DNA from: Roseovarius sp. MMSF_3359
Lineage (GTDB): Bacteria > Pseudomonadota > Alphaproteobacteria > Rhodobacterales > Rhodobacteraceae
Assembly: GCF_030733385.1 (NCBI RefSeq)
Contig: NZ_JASHJC010000009.1
Location: 62,001 to 126,000, forward strand
Direction: 5' to 3'
DNA: 64,000 nucleotides
The notes beneath the pieces are model-generated. The model saw only the letters and a list, made by a program, of their open reading frames with translations. It searched no databases and was not told the DNA's origin. The first letter of the stretch is position 1; every line of letters begins with the position of its first letter. Positions 9,667 to 17,430 of this stretch are shown here, piece after piece. The position numbers were made by a program, and so were the translations under genes.

Positions 9667-10083
9667 ATGGACCTGCGCAAGATCACCGATGATTTCACCG
9701 TCTCGCCCCAGATCGAGGCGACAGACATTCCCGCCATCGTGGCTGCCGGGTTCAAATCCGTCCTGTGCAACCGGCCCGATGGGGAAGAACCCAGCCAATG
9801 CTGTTTCGATGAGGTGTCGCAGGCGGCTGAGGAAGCCGGTCTTGAAGTGCGATCGGTGCCAATCTCGTCGGGCTATGTGCGGCCCGAGGACCTCGATGCG
9901 TTCAAGGCCGCGCTGGATCAAATGCCCCGCCCGGTGCTGGCCTATTGCCGCAGCGGCACGCGCTGCACCATGCTCTGGACCTTGGCGCAATACGGTCAGA
10001 TCGCGCCCGAGGACATCCTCGCCCTGACCGGCAAGGCGGGCTACGACATGTCGGGCATCATCGACCAGCTTTCGCAACGCTGA
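9667..10083 (+). CDS. TIGR01244-type sulfur transferase / dual-specificity phosphatase-like protein
   Basis: A 138-residue single domain with the cysteine phosphatase loop CRSGTR (Cys94 to Arg99), fitting CX5R. The N-terminus (MDLRKITDDFTVSPQIEATD) and FKSVLCNRPDGEE are typical of the small proteins annotated as TIGR01244 family sulfur transferases, the same fold as the phosphatase-like domain fused to Blh persulfide dioxygenases. It is followed after six bases by a DgoK-like gene, so the two are probably co-transcribed. Whether it moves sulfur or phosphate is unknown. Its start at 9667 is set by homology; no strong ribosome site is visible. Confidence 0.82.
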   Translation: MDLRKITDDFTVSPQIEATDIPAIVAAGFKSVLCNRPDGEEPSQCCFDEVSQAAEEAGLEVRSVPISSGYVRPEDLDAFKAALDQMPRPVLAYCRSGTRCTMLWTLAQYGQIAPEDILALTGKAGYDMSGIIDQLSQR

Positions 10084-10089
10084 CCCACC

Positions 10090-10836
10090 ATGGCCGACAC
10101 GAGCTGGATCGCGATTGGCCGGGACGCGGAGGGGTTTCGCGCCTTCGCGGTCGAAGGGTCGGAGGTGAAAACCGAGGCCCGGGCCGAAACCGAAGATCAG
10201 GCATATGCGCGGCTTGGCTTTACCGCCCAATCCATTCGCTGGATCGGCGAGGGGACCCCGGATGTGACCCCCTGCGCAGTCCTGCCCCCGGCCGGGCGGA
10301 CCCTGCCTGTGGTCACGCAGGAGCAGCCCGCCGATGTGCTGGGCGCCTGGCCTCGCCTCTGGGTCGCGGGGTTCCTGGCGGGCCATGAGAACTGGGATGG
10401 GGTGCTTTGTATCGAAACCGGTGATGCAAGCCATTGGGTGCATGTGGGTGCCAATGAAATCATCAGCTTCGCCAGCTTCCTCAGCCTCCGCCTCGCCACG
10501 TTTCTGGGCGGCGGCTATACGGCGGACCCGGCTGCCATGGCCGACAGTCAAAGCCGCCCCGAGCGTCTGGCCTCCCATCTGCGCCAGGCCGAGATTGCCG
10601 GTAATCCCGCGGCCATCACCGGGCACCTCATCGGGGCGGAGCTTGCGGCGGCGCGGGTCTATTGGCTGGGTCAGCAGGTTGGCGTTATCGCGCCTCAGGG
10701 CGAGGCGTCGATCTATGCCCGGGTGCTTGCGGCGCAGGGCGTGCCGGTTGTCTCTGCCACGCCTGATGACATGGTGCAGGTGGGGCTGGCGGCAATGGCG
10801 CGCGCCTTGCGCCTTGTGGCGGTTGATCCCGACTGA
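10090..10836 (+). CDS. DgoK-like (2-dehydro-3-deoxygalactonokinase fold) protein, degenerate N-terminus
   Basis: A 248-residue protein whose centre and C-terminus resemble 2-keto-3-deoxygalactonate kinase: a GDASHWVHVGANEIISF segment (the usual GTHTKWV region) and HLIGAELAAARVYWLG with later ASIYARVLAAQGVPV. DgoK enzymes are usually about 290-300 residues and start IAVDWGTS, the ATP phosphate loop. Here that stretch reads IAIGRDAEGF, so the catalytic Asp-Trp-Gly is gone, and the protein is short. It is probably not an active kinase, or has changed substrate. It is coupled to the preceding phosphatase gene (six-base gap, weak ribosome site). No other Entner-Doudoroff or galactonate gene is nearby. 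Confidence 0.65.
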   Translation: MADTSWIAIGRDAEGFRAFAVEGSEVKTEARAETEDQAYARLGFTAQSIRWIGEGTPDVTPCAVLPPAGRTLPVVTQEQPADVLGAWPRLWVAGFLAGHENWDGVLCIETGDASHWVHVGANEIISFASFLSLRLATFLGGGYTADPAAMADSQSRPERLASHLRQAEIAGNPAAITGHLIGAELAAARVYWLGQQVGVIAPQGEASIYARVLAAQGVPVVSATPDDMVQVGLAAMARALRLVAVDPD

Positions 10837-10850
10837 GGCGACTCTCCCGC

Positions 10851-11813
10851 TTATCCGTTTTCGAAACTGATGCGGAACATCGCCCCGTCCTGACAGGGCA
10901 CGAGGTGGATCGTCCCACCAGCGGCTTGCAGCATCGTTTGCACGATCGCGAGACCCATGCCCGTCCCGCCCGATCCGCGCCGCGTCGTGAAGAACGGATC
11001 AAAGATCCGGTCGCGGTTTCCGGCGGCAATTCCCGACCCGTTGTCATGCACGGAAAACCCGTCCGGCAGCGGGTCGATCTGCATCCGATCGGCGCCATGC
11101 GCCTTGGCGTTGCGCGCCAGATGCCCGAGGATGACCAGAACCGCCTGCCGGTCCATCGGTACCGCAGCGTCACCTGTCAGAGTGATGTCGAGGCCGGTGT
11201 CACGCCCGACCTCGCCGGTCAAATCGGACAGGGTCGAAGGCCCCGGCCCGACCGGATCTCGCGCCGCCGCCAGATGACGCAAGGCTTCAAGCTGCTCCTG
11301 CATCTGACCGGTGGCGGTGAGGATTGTTTGCGTCAGACGTTTTCGGTCGTCGGGGTCCAACTCACCGTCCAGCAATTCCGCCGCGCCCTTGATGCTGGTC
11401 AATGGCGATTTCAGCTCATGGGTGACATGGTTGCTGAAGGCGCGCAGGCCCGCCTCACGGTTGTTGAGCGTTGCCCCCATATCGGCCACCGCCCGGCCCA
11501 GTGCGGAAATCTCCGGTGTGCCGAAATGCGGCGGCAGTGGTGCATCCTCGCGCCCCTCGCGCACGGCGTTGGCATGGGCGGTCAGCGCATAGACCGGTCG
11601 CAGCACCAGCCGCCAGAGCAGATACCCCAGGATCGCCGTCGAAATCACCGCCATCCAGAAGATCAGCCAGGCCGTCTCGCCCCAGCCCAGGATATTGCCC
11701 GCCAGCTTGAAATACCCGATCCCGATCAGGGGCAGGCAGAGCACGGCGGCCAGCGTACCGCCGATCACCAGCGCCAGCGGCGGGCGCCATTTCTGCCTTA
11801 TCCGCCCTGACAT
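10851..11813 (-). CDS. Sensor histidine kinase
   Basis: A 320-residue inner-membrane kinase. Two membrane segments (about 13-36 and 47-70) flank a very short periplasmic loop, followed by a HAMP-like linker, the phosphoacceptor His132 in THELKSPLTS, and the catalytic domain with DNGSGI, FDPFFTTRRGSGGTGMGLAI. The tiny sensor region suggests sensing in the membrane or via a partner. It overlaps the 3' end of its response regulator gene by 16 bases, so translation is coupled. The gene organisation resembles CreBC-like pairs, though the signal is not identifiable. Confidence 0.9.
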   Translation of the reverse strand: MSGRIRQKWRPPLALVIGGTLAAVLCLPLIGIGYFKLAGNILGWGETAWLIFWMAVISTAILGYLLWRLVLRPVYALTAHANAVREGREDAPLPPHFGTPEISALGRAVADMGATLNNREAGLRAFSNHVTHELKSPLTSIKGAAELLDGELDPDDRKRLTQTILTATGQMQEQLEALRHLAAARDPVGPGPSTLSDLTGEVGRDTGLDITLTGDAAVPMDRQAVLVILGHLARNAKAHGADRMQIDPLPDGFSVHDNGSGIAAGNRDRIFDPFFTTRRGSGGTGMGLAIVQTMLQAAGGTIHLVPCQDGAMFRISFENG

Positions 11814-12487
11814 GGACCCATCCGAACGCCGACGCCATGCACCGTTTCAACCGCGCCATCGCAGCCCGCATCCGACAGCTTGGCGCGCAGGTTGCGCAGG
11901 TGGCTGTCCAGGGTCCGGTCCGAGACATGGATCGACGGGCCGTAGACCGCATCGATCAGTTGCGCCTTGGTCGCTACGTGATCGGGGCGTGCCATCAGGT
12001 GGCTCAGAAGAGCCATTTCACGGCTGGTCAGGGTGACATGTTGGCCCGCAACCCGGCAGAGATGCCGCCCCGGATCGAGCGTCAGTATGCCCCGGTGCAA
12101 CGGCTCGATGCCGGTGGGTGCCGTCGCCTCGGTGCGTTTCAGGATGGCGCGGACTCGGGCGATCAGCTCGCGTGGTGAAAAGGGTTTGGTGACGTAATCA
12201 TCCCCGCCCAGTTCGAGGCCCAGAACCCGGTCGATCTCGTCATCGCGCGCGGTCAGAAAGAGGATCGGCGTGTCCTGCTCGGGCCGAAGCTGACGGCACA
12301 GTTCCAAGCCGTCCATCTCGGGAAGGCCGATATCCAGCACGATCAGATCGGCGCTGCCCCGTTTTGCCTTGGCCAGCCCCTCGGCCCCGTCACCGGCCTC
12401 GGCCACCTCGAAACCCGCTTGTTTCAACGCGATCCGCAGCACGTCGCGGATCTGCGGATCATCGTCGATAATGAGGATCTTGGACAT
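11798..12487 (-). CDS. Response regulator, OmpR/PhoB family
   Basis: A 229-residue DNA-binding regulator. The receiver domain shows the acidic pocket (IIDDDPQ) and phosphoacceptor Asp52 in LIVLDIGLPEMDG; the conserved Lys is in DDYVTKPFSPREL. A winged-helix output domain (about 130-229) has LTSREMALLSHLMARP and SDRTLDSHLRNLRAKL. It overlaps the kinase gene downstream and follows a small protein gene by three bases. Tandem TTTGCGCA-type repeats upstream of the small gene are a candidate binding site for autoregulation. Confidence 0.93.
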   Translation of the reverse strand: MSKILIIDDDPQIRDVLRIALKQAGFEVAEAGDGAEGLAKAKRGSADLIVLDIGLPEMDGLELCRQLRPEQDTPILFLTARDDEIDRVLGLELGGDDYVTKPFSPRELIARVRAILKRTEATAPTGIEPLHRGILTLDPGRHLCRVAGQHVTLTSREMALLSHLMARPDHVATKAQLIDAVYGPSIHVSDRTLDSHLRNLRAKLSDAGCDGAVETVHGVGVRMGPCQGG

Positions 12488-12490
12488 GGG

Positions 12491-12793
12491 TTAAAGCGGC
12501 GTGCCTTGCTCTGCGGATGGCGCAAGGCTACGCAAGTCATGCGCCGCGCGAAAGCCCAAATCGCCGAGGTTGCCGCAGGCCAGCGGTACGTCAGCCGTGT
12601 CCGGCGCGGCGGCCCACGGCCCCTGGGACAGGGCGATCAGCCCGCCCAGCAGCAGCGCATGGAGCGCATACCGCCGGGGATTCTGCGCGGCGTGTGGCGG
12701 GTGCGGGGGGACCCGTGCGGGAGTGATCGGGCCAAGCCACCAGCCATCTTGTCGGAGGGATGAAGGAACGCCGCGCAGAATGCAGGTTTTCAT
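12491..12793 (-). CDS. Small membrane or secreted protein heading the two-component operon
   Basis: A 100-residue open frame with a good ribosome site (aaaggac, eight bases upstream of the ATG) ending three bases before the response regulator. It begins MKTCILRGVPSSLRQDGWWL, has one hydrophobic segment (ALHALLLGGLIALSQGPWAA) and ends in a soluble tail. I do not recognise a family; the start faintly resembles the N-terminus of larger DUF4173/4153-type membrane proteins, so it could be a truncated relative. Position and coupling suggest it is real and may act with the sensor kinase, but this is inference. Confidence 0.45.
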   Translation of the reverse strand: MKTCILRGVPSSLRQDGWWLGPITPARVPPHPPHAAQNPRRYALHALLLGGLIALSQGPWAAAPDTADVPLACGNLGDLGFRAAHDLRSLAPSAEQGTPL

Positions 12794-12865
12794 GGGAGTG
12801 GTCCTTTATTGCCTTGCCTGTTTGACACCAGCAATAAACCGCGCCCGTGCAGCCGCCCCCGAGCA

Positions 12866-12894
12866 GTTGTGCAGTTTTTGCGCAATTTGCGCAG
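12866..12894. promoter_or_regulatory. Three tandem TTTGCGCA-like repeats (candidate operator)
   Basis: GTTGTGCAG (12866-12874), TTTGCGCAA (12877-12885) and TTTGCGCAG (12886-12894) are direct repeats spaced 11 and 9 bases, about one helical turn. They lie upstream of the three-gene two-component operon, 73 bases from its first ATG. OmpR-family regulators bind direct repeats with this spacing. Confidence 0.45.
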
Positions 12895-12922
12895 TCCATC
12901 GGCGGGTGGTTACCTCGATATC

Positions 12923-13843
12923 CTAAGCGGAAAACTCCGGCAGATCCGGATAAAGCCGCGTCATCACGGCTCGGCGCATCGCGCAGCCCAACCGGTCGTG
13001 AAAAACCTCCAACGCCCGCCGCTGCTCTGTCGGGCTCAGCCAGAGATCGTCAAGCCGCCATTTCTGGAAGAACACCCAGTCCAGATCATTTCTCCGCGTG
13101 GATATCAGGCCCCGCCGCGCGCGTTCGGCGGTGTAAGGCGCGCCGATCCGCGCCTTGGGGCCGTATTTGGCGCGCGCCTCTTCGTACATAGCGGTGCTTT
13201 TGGCGATCAACGATGCGACATCTGCTTCGGTGATGTCCAAAAGGCTGCTGATTTCGTCCCGGATATCTTGCGGTATGCTATCGACAGTTGCATCAACGGC
13301 TGCACTGAACAACGGATGAGGGGTGACATCCATTCCCCAATTTCGTGGCTGGGTCCGCCAGAGGATTGGCTGCGCCGCAGGCGTCCACATCCCTGACCCA
13401 ACCAGCCCGAGTTGCTCCAGCAAGGTCAGGTATTCAGGCGTTGCCCGCGCTGGTCCTAGCCCCTGAGCCGGGGCAATGTTAGGTGGGGGCGGCGGCGGCG
13501 CACCAACGACCGTGACGGCCATGCGCCCGATAGTGAGCGGTGGTTGCTGCCCGTCGGGCAGGCGGAAAGAGATCGCCTTTTTCTGATCGCCCAGCCACAG
13601 CACAGCGATGCAGAGGTCGTCCCATCGCGGCAGGATGGCAGGCAGGGAAGGTGCCGCATGAGGGGATGCGCCCCACGAAGTTCTCTCCGCTTGTCCGAGC
13701 TTGACCAGTGCCTCACACCCGACCTGACAGGCGGTCATGGCCATGTCGTTCCAGCCGCCCCGCTCCCTGTCGGGCGGCAGGGCATCGGTGAGAAAGTTGA
13801 CAACGGCCTCGCAGCTTTCCGGTGTCGCTTCGGGACTTGTCAT
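12923..13843 (-). CDS. Conserved-looking hypothetical protein with proline-rich linker
   Basis: A 306-residue soluble protein without signal peptide or membrane segment. An N-terminal region of about 115 residues contains several Cys and Trp (GGWNDMAMTACQVGCEAL) and is joined by a PPPPPP stretch to a C-terminal region rich in charged helices (DEISSLLDITEADVASLI, then WVFFQKWRLDDLWLSPTEQR). I do not recognise either part. The ATG at 13841-13843 is chosen because the GGAGG at 13856-13860 directly abuts the alternative ATG at 13855. It starts 19 bases after the DsbA-like gene and is probably in its operon. Confidence 0.65.
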   Translation of the reverse strand: MTSPEATPESCEAVVNFLTDALPPDRERGGWNDMAMTACQVGCEALVKLGQAERTSWGASPHAAPSLPAILPRWDDLCIAVLWLGDQKKAISFRLPDGQQPPLTIGRMAVTVVGAPPPPPPNIAPAQGLGPARATPEYLTLLEQLGLVGSGMWTPAAQPILWRTQPRNWGMDVTPHPLFSAAVDATVDSIPQDIRDEISSLLDITEADVASLIAKSTAMYEEARAKYGPKARIGAPYTAERARRGLISTRRNDLDWVFFQKWRLDDLWLSPTEQRRALEVFHDRLGCAMRRAVMTRLYPDLPEFSA

Positions 13844-13862
13844 CTTTTCCGTCATCCTCCGG

Positions 13863-14651
13863 TCAAGGGCATGTGGCCGGAGTATCGGCGCGTTGTTCCG
13901 CGTCAATCAGTCGATCTAGCATGCGCCGGTCGATCCCTCCCATCACCGCAGTGCGGCCGATGACCATCGCGGGGGTGCCGATGAAGCCGAAACGCTTCGC
14001 GAGTGCGAAGGACAGCATGATCTGGCTCAGGACCGGTCTGCTGTTCATGTCGCGCAGTAGGCGCGCGCCGTCGATGCTGGCCTCTTGGGCCAGTTGCCGC
14101 AGATAAGGCGGGTTTGGCACGGCCTGCGCACCCATCAGGCGTTTGTGAAAGATGTCGTAGGCGCCCTGTTCGCGCGCCGCCAGGGCCGCGCGGGCAGCAA
14201 TGTCGGAGATCTGGCCGAGCAGGGGCAACTCATGCCAGGTGATCTGTACCCCGCCTTCTTTTTCCAGCGCGGCCAGCATCGGGCTGACCGTCCGGCAGTA
14301 GAAGCAGCGATAATCGGTGAAATAGGCGATCTGTACGCGGGCCGGATCAGGCGCGGGGCCGAAGAGGGCGGTGCAGATCGCGGCGTTTGACAGGCGGACC
14401 GAAACCTCGTCACCCCCATCATGGGGGCGGAGGACAGCCAGTGCCGTCGCCCCGCCGGAGATCGGTCCGCCCTCGATCCAACGAAAACCGGGCAGGTCGG
14501 GGATCGGCTCGAAAGCCAGATCGGGTTCGGTCAGTCGCCTGAGCAGGGCAGTGCCGCCATAGGCCGCACCGATCACGCCGCCCAGCACGGCAAGTTGCAG
14601 CAGTTTTCGACGGTTGGGGTGCGTTTCAGGGGCGGACGGATGATCTTCCAT
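13863..14651 (-). CDS. DsbA-family thiol:disulfide oxidoreductase
   Basis: A 262-residue thioredoxin-fold protein. An N-terminal anchor with paired arginines (NRRKLLQLAVLGGVIGAAYGG) directs it to the membrane/periplasm, possibly by Tat. The active site is C116-F-Y-C119 (TDYRCFYCR), and the cis-proline is in GFIGTPAMVIG, a DsbA/DsbG-like arrangement. An unusual insertion of about 60 residues (45-105) precedes the thioredoxin core. It lies 18 bases after the CHCC zinc-finger gene and before an unknown gene, making a likely three-gene unit. Substrates unknown. Confidence 0.85.
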   Translation of the reverse strand: MEDHPSAPETHPNRRKLLQLAVLGGVIGAAYGGTALLRRLTEPDLAFEPIPDLPGFRWIEGGPISGGATALAVLRPHDGGDEVSVRLSNAAICTALFGPAPDPARVQIAYFTDYRCFYCRTVSPMLAALEKEGGVQITWHELPLLGQISDIAARAALAAREQGAYDIFHKRLMGAQAVPNPPYLRQLAQEASIDGARLLRDMNSRPVLSQIMLSFALAKRFGFIGTPAMVIGRTAVMGGIDRRMLDRLIDAEQRADTPATCP

Positions 14652-14669
14652 GGCGACGCGCCCGCGATA

Positions 14670-14849
14670 TCAGACTTTGCCTTCGAAATCCTTGTGGATC
14701 ATCTTGCAATCGCAATAGGGGCATTCTACCCAGCCGGTGTCGGTCGGGATCTGCAGCCAGACACGCGGATGGCCCAGGGCGCCCTCGCCACCGTCACAGG
14801 CAACACGGTAGGTGTCCACGATCTTGATCTCAGGGGCCTCGGTCGTCAT
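14670..14849 (-). CDS. CHCC-type zinc-finger protein
   Basis: A 59-residue protein read from the ATG at 14847-14849: it starts [20 protein letters not shown] and ends with a zinc site [14 protein letters not shown]. The spaced Cys (VACDGG), His (LGHPRVWL) and CPYC form the CHCC set of the PF10276 family, related to the NDUFS6 accessory subunit of complex I; the [11 protein letters not shown] ending is diagnostic. Such single-domain proteins are common in alphaproteobacteria. It is divergent from an ABC ATPase gene across 75 bases and heads the unit with the DsbA-like gene. Confidence 0.85.
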   Translation of the reverse strand: MTTEAPEIKIVDTYRVACDGGEGALGHPRVWLQIPTDTGWVECPYCDCKMIHKDFEGKV

Positions 14850-14924
14850 CGGGGCGTTTCCTTTTGGCTGCGATTGAACTAGGTGCAGTTATGAGCGATC
14901 CAAAGGGCAGGGGCAAGAGCGGCG

Positions 14925-15854
14925 ATGGGGACAAGCGCGATCAATATCAGCGGCCTAGTGAAAACCTATGGTGGCCGTCGCGGCAGTCCGGAAAAGCATG
15001 CGCTCAAGGGGATCGACCTTGATATTCCGCGCGGATCTGTCTTTGGCCTTCTGGGGCCGAACGGGGCGGGGAAATCGACGCTTATCAACATTCTGGCCGG
15101 TCTGGTTGTCAAGACGGCGGGGCAGGTGACGATCTGGGGGTTTGACCAGGATGTGAACCCGCGCCAGTCGCGCGCGGCCATCGGGGTCATGCCGCAGGAG
15201 CTGAACCTGGATCCGTTCTTTACCCCGCGTGGGGCGCTCGAGGTGCAGGCGGGGCTTTATGGGGTGCCGAAATCGCAGCGGCGCAGCGATGAAATCCTGG
15301 CCCTGGTGGGGTTGGAAGACAAGGCACGGGCCTATGCGCGGACGCTCAGCGGCGGGATGCGGCGGCGGCTTCTTTTGGGGAAGGCACTGGTCCATATGCC
15401 GCATATCCTGGTGCTGGATGAACCCACCGCCGGGGTTGATATCGAGCTGCGTCAGATGCTGTGGGAGAATATCCGGAAGCTGAATGCGGAAGGCATGACC
15501 ATCATCCTAACGACCCACTACCTGGAAGAGGCGGAAGAGATGTGCGACGAGATCGCCATCATCAACCACGGTGAACTCGTCGCCCGAGACAGCACCGCGA
15601 ACCTGCTGGGCCGTCTTGACAGCCGGACATTGGTCATCAGCCCGGAAGAACCGGTTGCGCAGAGGCCGGAATGTGCCGGGCTCGATGTTACTGTCCGGGC
15701 CGATGGGACGGTGGCGATTACGTATCAATCAGCCCGGACCTCGGCCGAGGCGGTGCTTGAGGCCGTGCGCGAGGCCGGCATCCGCATCCGCGATGTGCGC
15801 ACGGAACAAGCGGATCTGCAGGACGTCTTCCTGGACCTGACGCGAAGCCGTTGA
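14925..15854 (+). CDS. ABC transporter ATP-binding protein (CcmA/drug-export type), no permease adjacent
   Basis: A 309-residue ATPase subunit. Walker A is GPNGAGKST (about 46-54), the signature LSGGMRRRLLLGKAL near 145, Walker B ILVLDEPTAGVDIELR near 165, and the H-loop LTTHYLEEAEEM near 200. A C-terminal regulatory tail of about 90 residues follows, as in YadG/NodI-type exporters. These ATPases normally pair with an ABC-2 permease encoded just downstream; here the next gene is convergent and unrelated, so the partner must be elsewhere. Start is the ATG at 14925. Confidence 0.9.
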   Translation: MGTSAINISGLVKTYGGRRGSPEKHALKGIDLDIPRGSVFGLLGPNGAGKSTLINILAGLVVKTAGQVTIWGFDQDVNPRQSRAAIGVMPQELNLDPFFTPRGALEVQAGLYGVPKSQRRSDEILALVGLEDKARAYARTLSGGMRRRLLLGKALVHMPHILVLDEPTAGVDIELRQMLWENIRKLNAEGMTIILTTHYLEEAEEMCDEIAIINHGELVARDSTANLLGRLDSRTLVISPEEPVAQRPECAGLDVTVRADGTVAITYQSARTSAEAVLEAVREAGIRIRDVRTEQADLQDVFLDLTRSR

Positions 15855-15884
15855 CCCGCAGCAGCCAAGCAGCAGCCAACCGGT

Positions 15885-15950
15885 GTGCCTGCGGCACAAG
15901 ACTTCAGTTCGCGTTCAGGCCACGCAGGCCTTGAGGGGCCAGCCCCTCAA
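15885..15950. repeat. Palindromic spacer elements / bidirectional terminator
   Basis: Two hairpins lie between convergent genes: GTGCC-TGC-GGCAC (15885-15897) and TTGAGGGG-CCAG-CCCCTCAA (15931-15950). The second is the kind of palindrome that recurs between genes in Rhodobacterales and could serve as a terminator for either strand, although no strong T run follows. Confidence 0.45.
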
Positions 15951-15984
15951 ACTCCCCGGCGTCGCACCCGTGGCAGGGCGTCGG

Positions 15985-16455
15985 TCAGCCACGATCAATG
16001 CGGGCCTGGTAGCAATTGTTGCGCGATGAGCGGACGTGGAGGTAGGCGACATTCGGGTCCTGAAATACCTCGGTCGCACGGGCGATCAGCGCCTCGGCGG
16101 GAACGACCTTGCCGGTGCCATAGATGATCCGGTCATCCGCTCCATAGGCTTTGACAAGGTAATCCGGACTGGCCTTCAGCGTTTCCGGAACGGTGGATTT
16201 CGATCCGAACCCGGCACAGGCATCGGCGCAGACGAAGATCGGCCCGGTTTCCGCATAGGCATCGAGCGCGTCGAACGGGCGGTGTGCCACCAGCAGCATC
16301 GGCGCACCTGGTGGGATGATCGTCAGGCAATGGCGGCACTGGTAGCCGCCGTCATCGGCAATCTGACGTTCCGGCGGATTGCCATAGGCATCTGGCGCCC
16401 CGTTCTGATACGCGCGGGCGATTTCGGTGGGTAGCGCGGTGAAAGTGATCTGCAT
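15985..16455 (-). CDS. DUF1203 domain-containing protein
   Basis: A 156-residue soluble protein covering the complete DUF1203 family. Conserved stretches are PPERQIADDGGYQCRHCL, PMLLVAHRPFDA, AETGPIFVCADAC, YGADDRIIYGTGKVVP and the C-terminal VAYLHVRSSRNNCYQARID. Two CxxC-like or Cys-rich sites (QCRHC and CADAC) could bind metal. The function of the family is unknown to me. It is convergent with the ABC ATPase gene and preceded by a spacer containing a terminator of the next gene. Confidence 0.88.
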   Translation of the reverse strand: MQITFTALPTEIARAYQNGAPDAYGNPPERQIADDGGYQCRHCLTIIPPGAPMLLVAHRPFDALDAYAETGPIFVCADACAGFGSKSTVPETLKASPDYLVKAYGADDRIIYGTGKVVPAEALIARATEVFQDPNVAYLHVRSSRNNCYQARIDRG

Positions 16456-16530
16456 GGGTTTTTTCCGATCTTTGACAGGGATGTCATATCGTCGGTGCTG
16501 GACGTCCGATTGACGATCCGAAACATGCGC

Positions 16531-16560
16531 AAAAATCAGGGCGCCGGTGACGACGCCCTG
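16531..16560 (-). terminator. Rho-independent terminator after the VPLPA-CTERM gene
   Basis: CAGGGCG (16537-16543) pairs with CGCCCTG (16554-16560) around a ten-base loop and is followed in the minus direction by attttt. It lies 23 bases after the stop of the CTERM gene. Confidence 0.75.
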
Positions 16561-16582
16561 TTCTCAATGCAAGTCCGGCGCC

Positions 16583-17293
16583 TTACTGCCGTTTGCGGCG
16601 TCCGACAAATCCCAGCCCGGCAATTCCGGCCAGCAGCAGGACGGCACTGGCGGGCAGCGGGATTACCGTTGGTACGGCGATCCCGCGGACCGTGATGGAG
16701 GTCAGCGGATCATCCGGATCGGCCCCGGCGCTACGGCCCAGGATCGTCATCGACCCGGTCAGGCTGAAATGCGTGGCGGTGGTCTTGATCGCCGGGAAGA
16801 ACGAGGTGTCACGTACACCGGGCGGATCAAACGCGTCATTGATGAGCGGATCAGAATAGCGAAATGTCAGCACGTTACCGTCGGCTGACCGCGAAACGGA
16901 ACTTGGCCCCTTGTCGCCCAACCCGTCGGTGCGGAAATCCACATCGGTCAGCATCGCGTCGGCAAAGCCTGTCAGCCGGAAGGCGACAATTTCAAACCGG
17001 CTGGCGAACCCGTTGTTGAAGGGGTCGCGGATGCGCGGCGAGAAGATCAGAGAGCCGAGGTTGGTCGAGCGCACGACGCGGTTCTGAACATTATAGCGGG
17101 CGATCAGGAGGGGACCGCCGAAGGTGACCGGGATCAGATTGTCGTTGATCACGGTGCCGCCCTGGTCGTTGTCTGCCGCGAAGGTCGTTCCGGTGGGGAA
17201 AATGACGGCGCCGGGCGGAAGCGGGGCCGCCAGGATCGGCGTGGCAAGCAATGTCAGGGCTGCGGACAGAATCGTCTTGCGGAAAGAAAACAT
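16583..17293 (-). CDS. VPLPA-CTERM sorting-domain exported protein
   Basis: A 236-residue exported protein. It has a signal peptide (MFSFRKTILSAALTLLATPILA) and a C-terminal sorting signal: VIPLPASAVLLLAGIAG followed by a glycine-rich stretch and RRKRQ. This VPLPA tripartite tail is recognised by an exosortase of the roseobacter type, which removes it and places the protein outside the cell, often with exopolysaccharide. The body (about 25-205) is beta-rich and unrecognised. The ATG at 17291-17293 has an aagga site upstream. No exosortase gene is in this window. Confidence 0.85.
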   Translation of the reverse strand: MFSFRKTILSAALTLLATPILAAPLPPGAVIFPTGTTFAADNDQGGTVINDNLIPVTFGGPLLIARYNVQNRVVRSTNLGSLIFSPRIRDPFNNGFASRFEIVAFRLTGFADAMLTDVDFRTDGLGDKGPSSVSRSADGNVLTFRYSDPLINDAFDPPGVRDTSFFPAIKTTATHFSLTGSMTILGRSAGADPDDPLTSITVRGIAVPTVIPLPASAVLLLAGIAGLGFVGRRKRQ

Positions 17294-17430
17294 GGCAAAA
17301 TCCTTTTTTATAAAAAACTTGGGTCGTCGAATAATATTCAACTTATAGCAGAAAATCTGCTTGCAGATAAGGGTCTTGCTGCATAAATGCCCGCTTTGCG
17401 TGTAAATTCGCGCAAGGCTGCGGTGGCGCC

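Noticed and set aside
9749..9775. tRNA T-arm-like string gttcaaatcc
   Set aside because: It lies inside the coding frame of the sulfur transferase and no acceptor, D or anticodon stems surround it.
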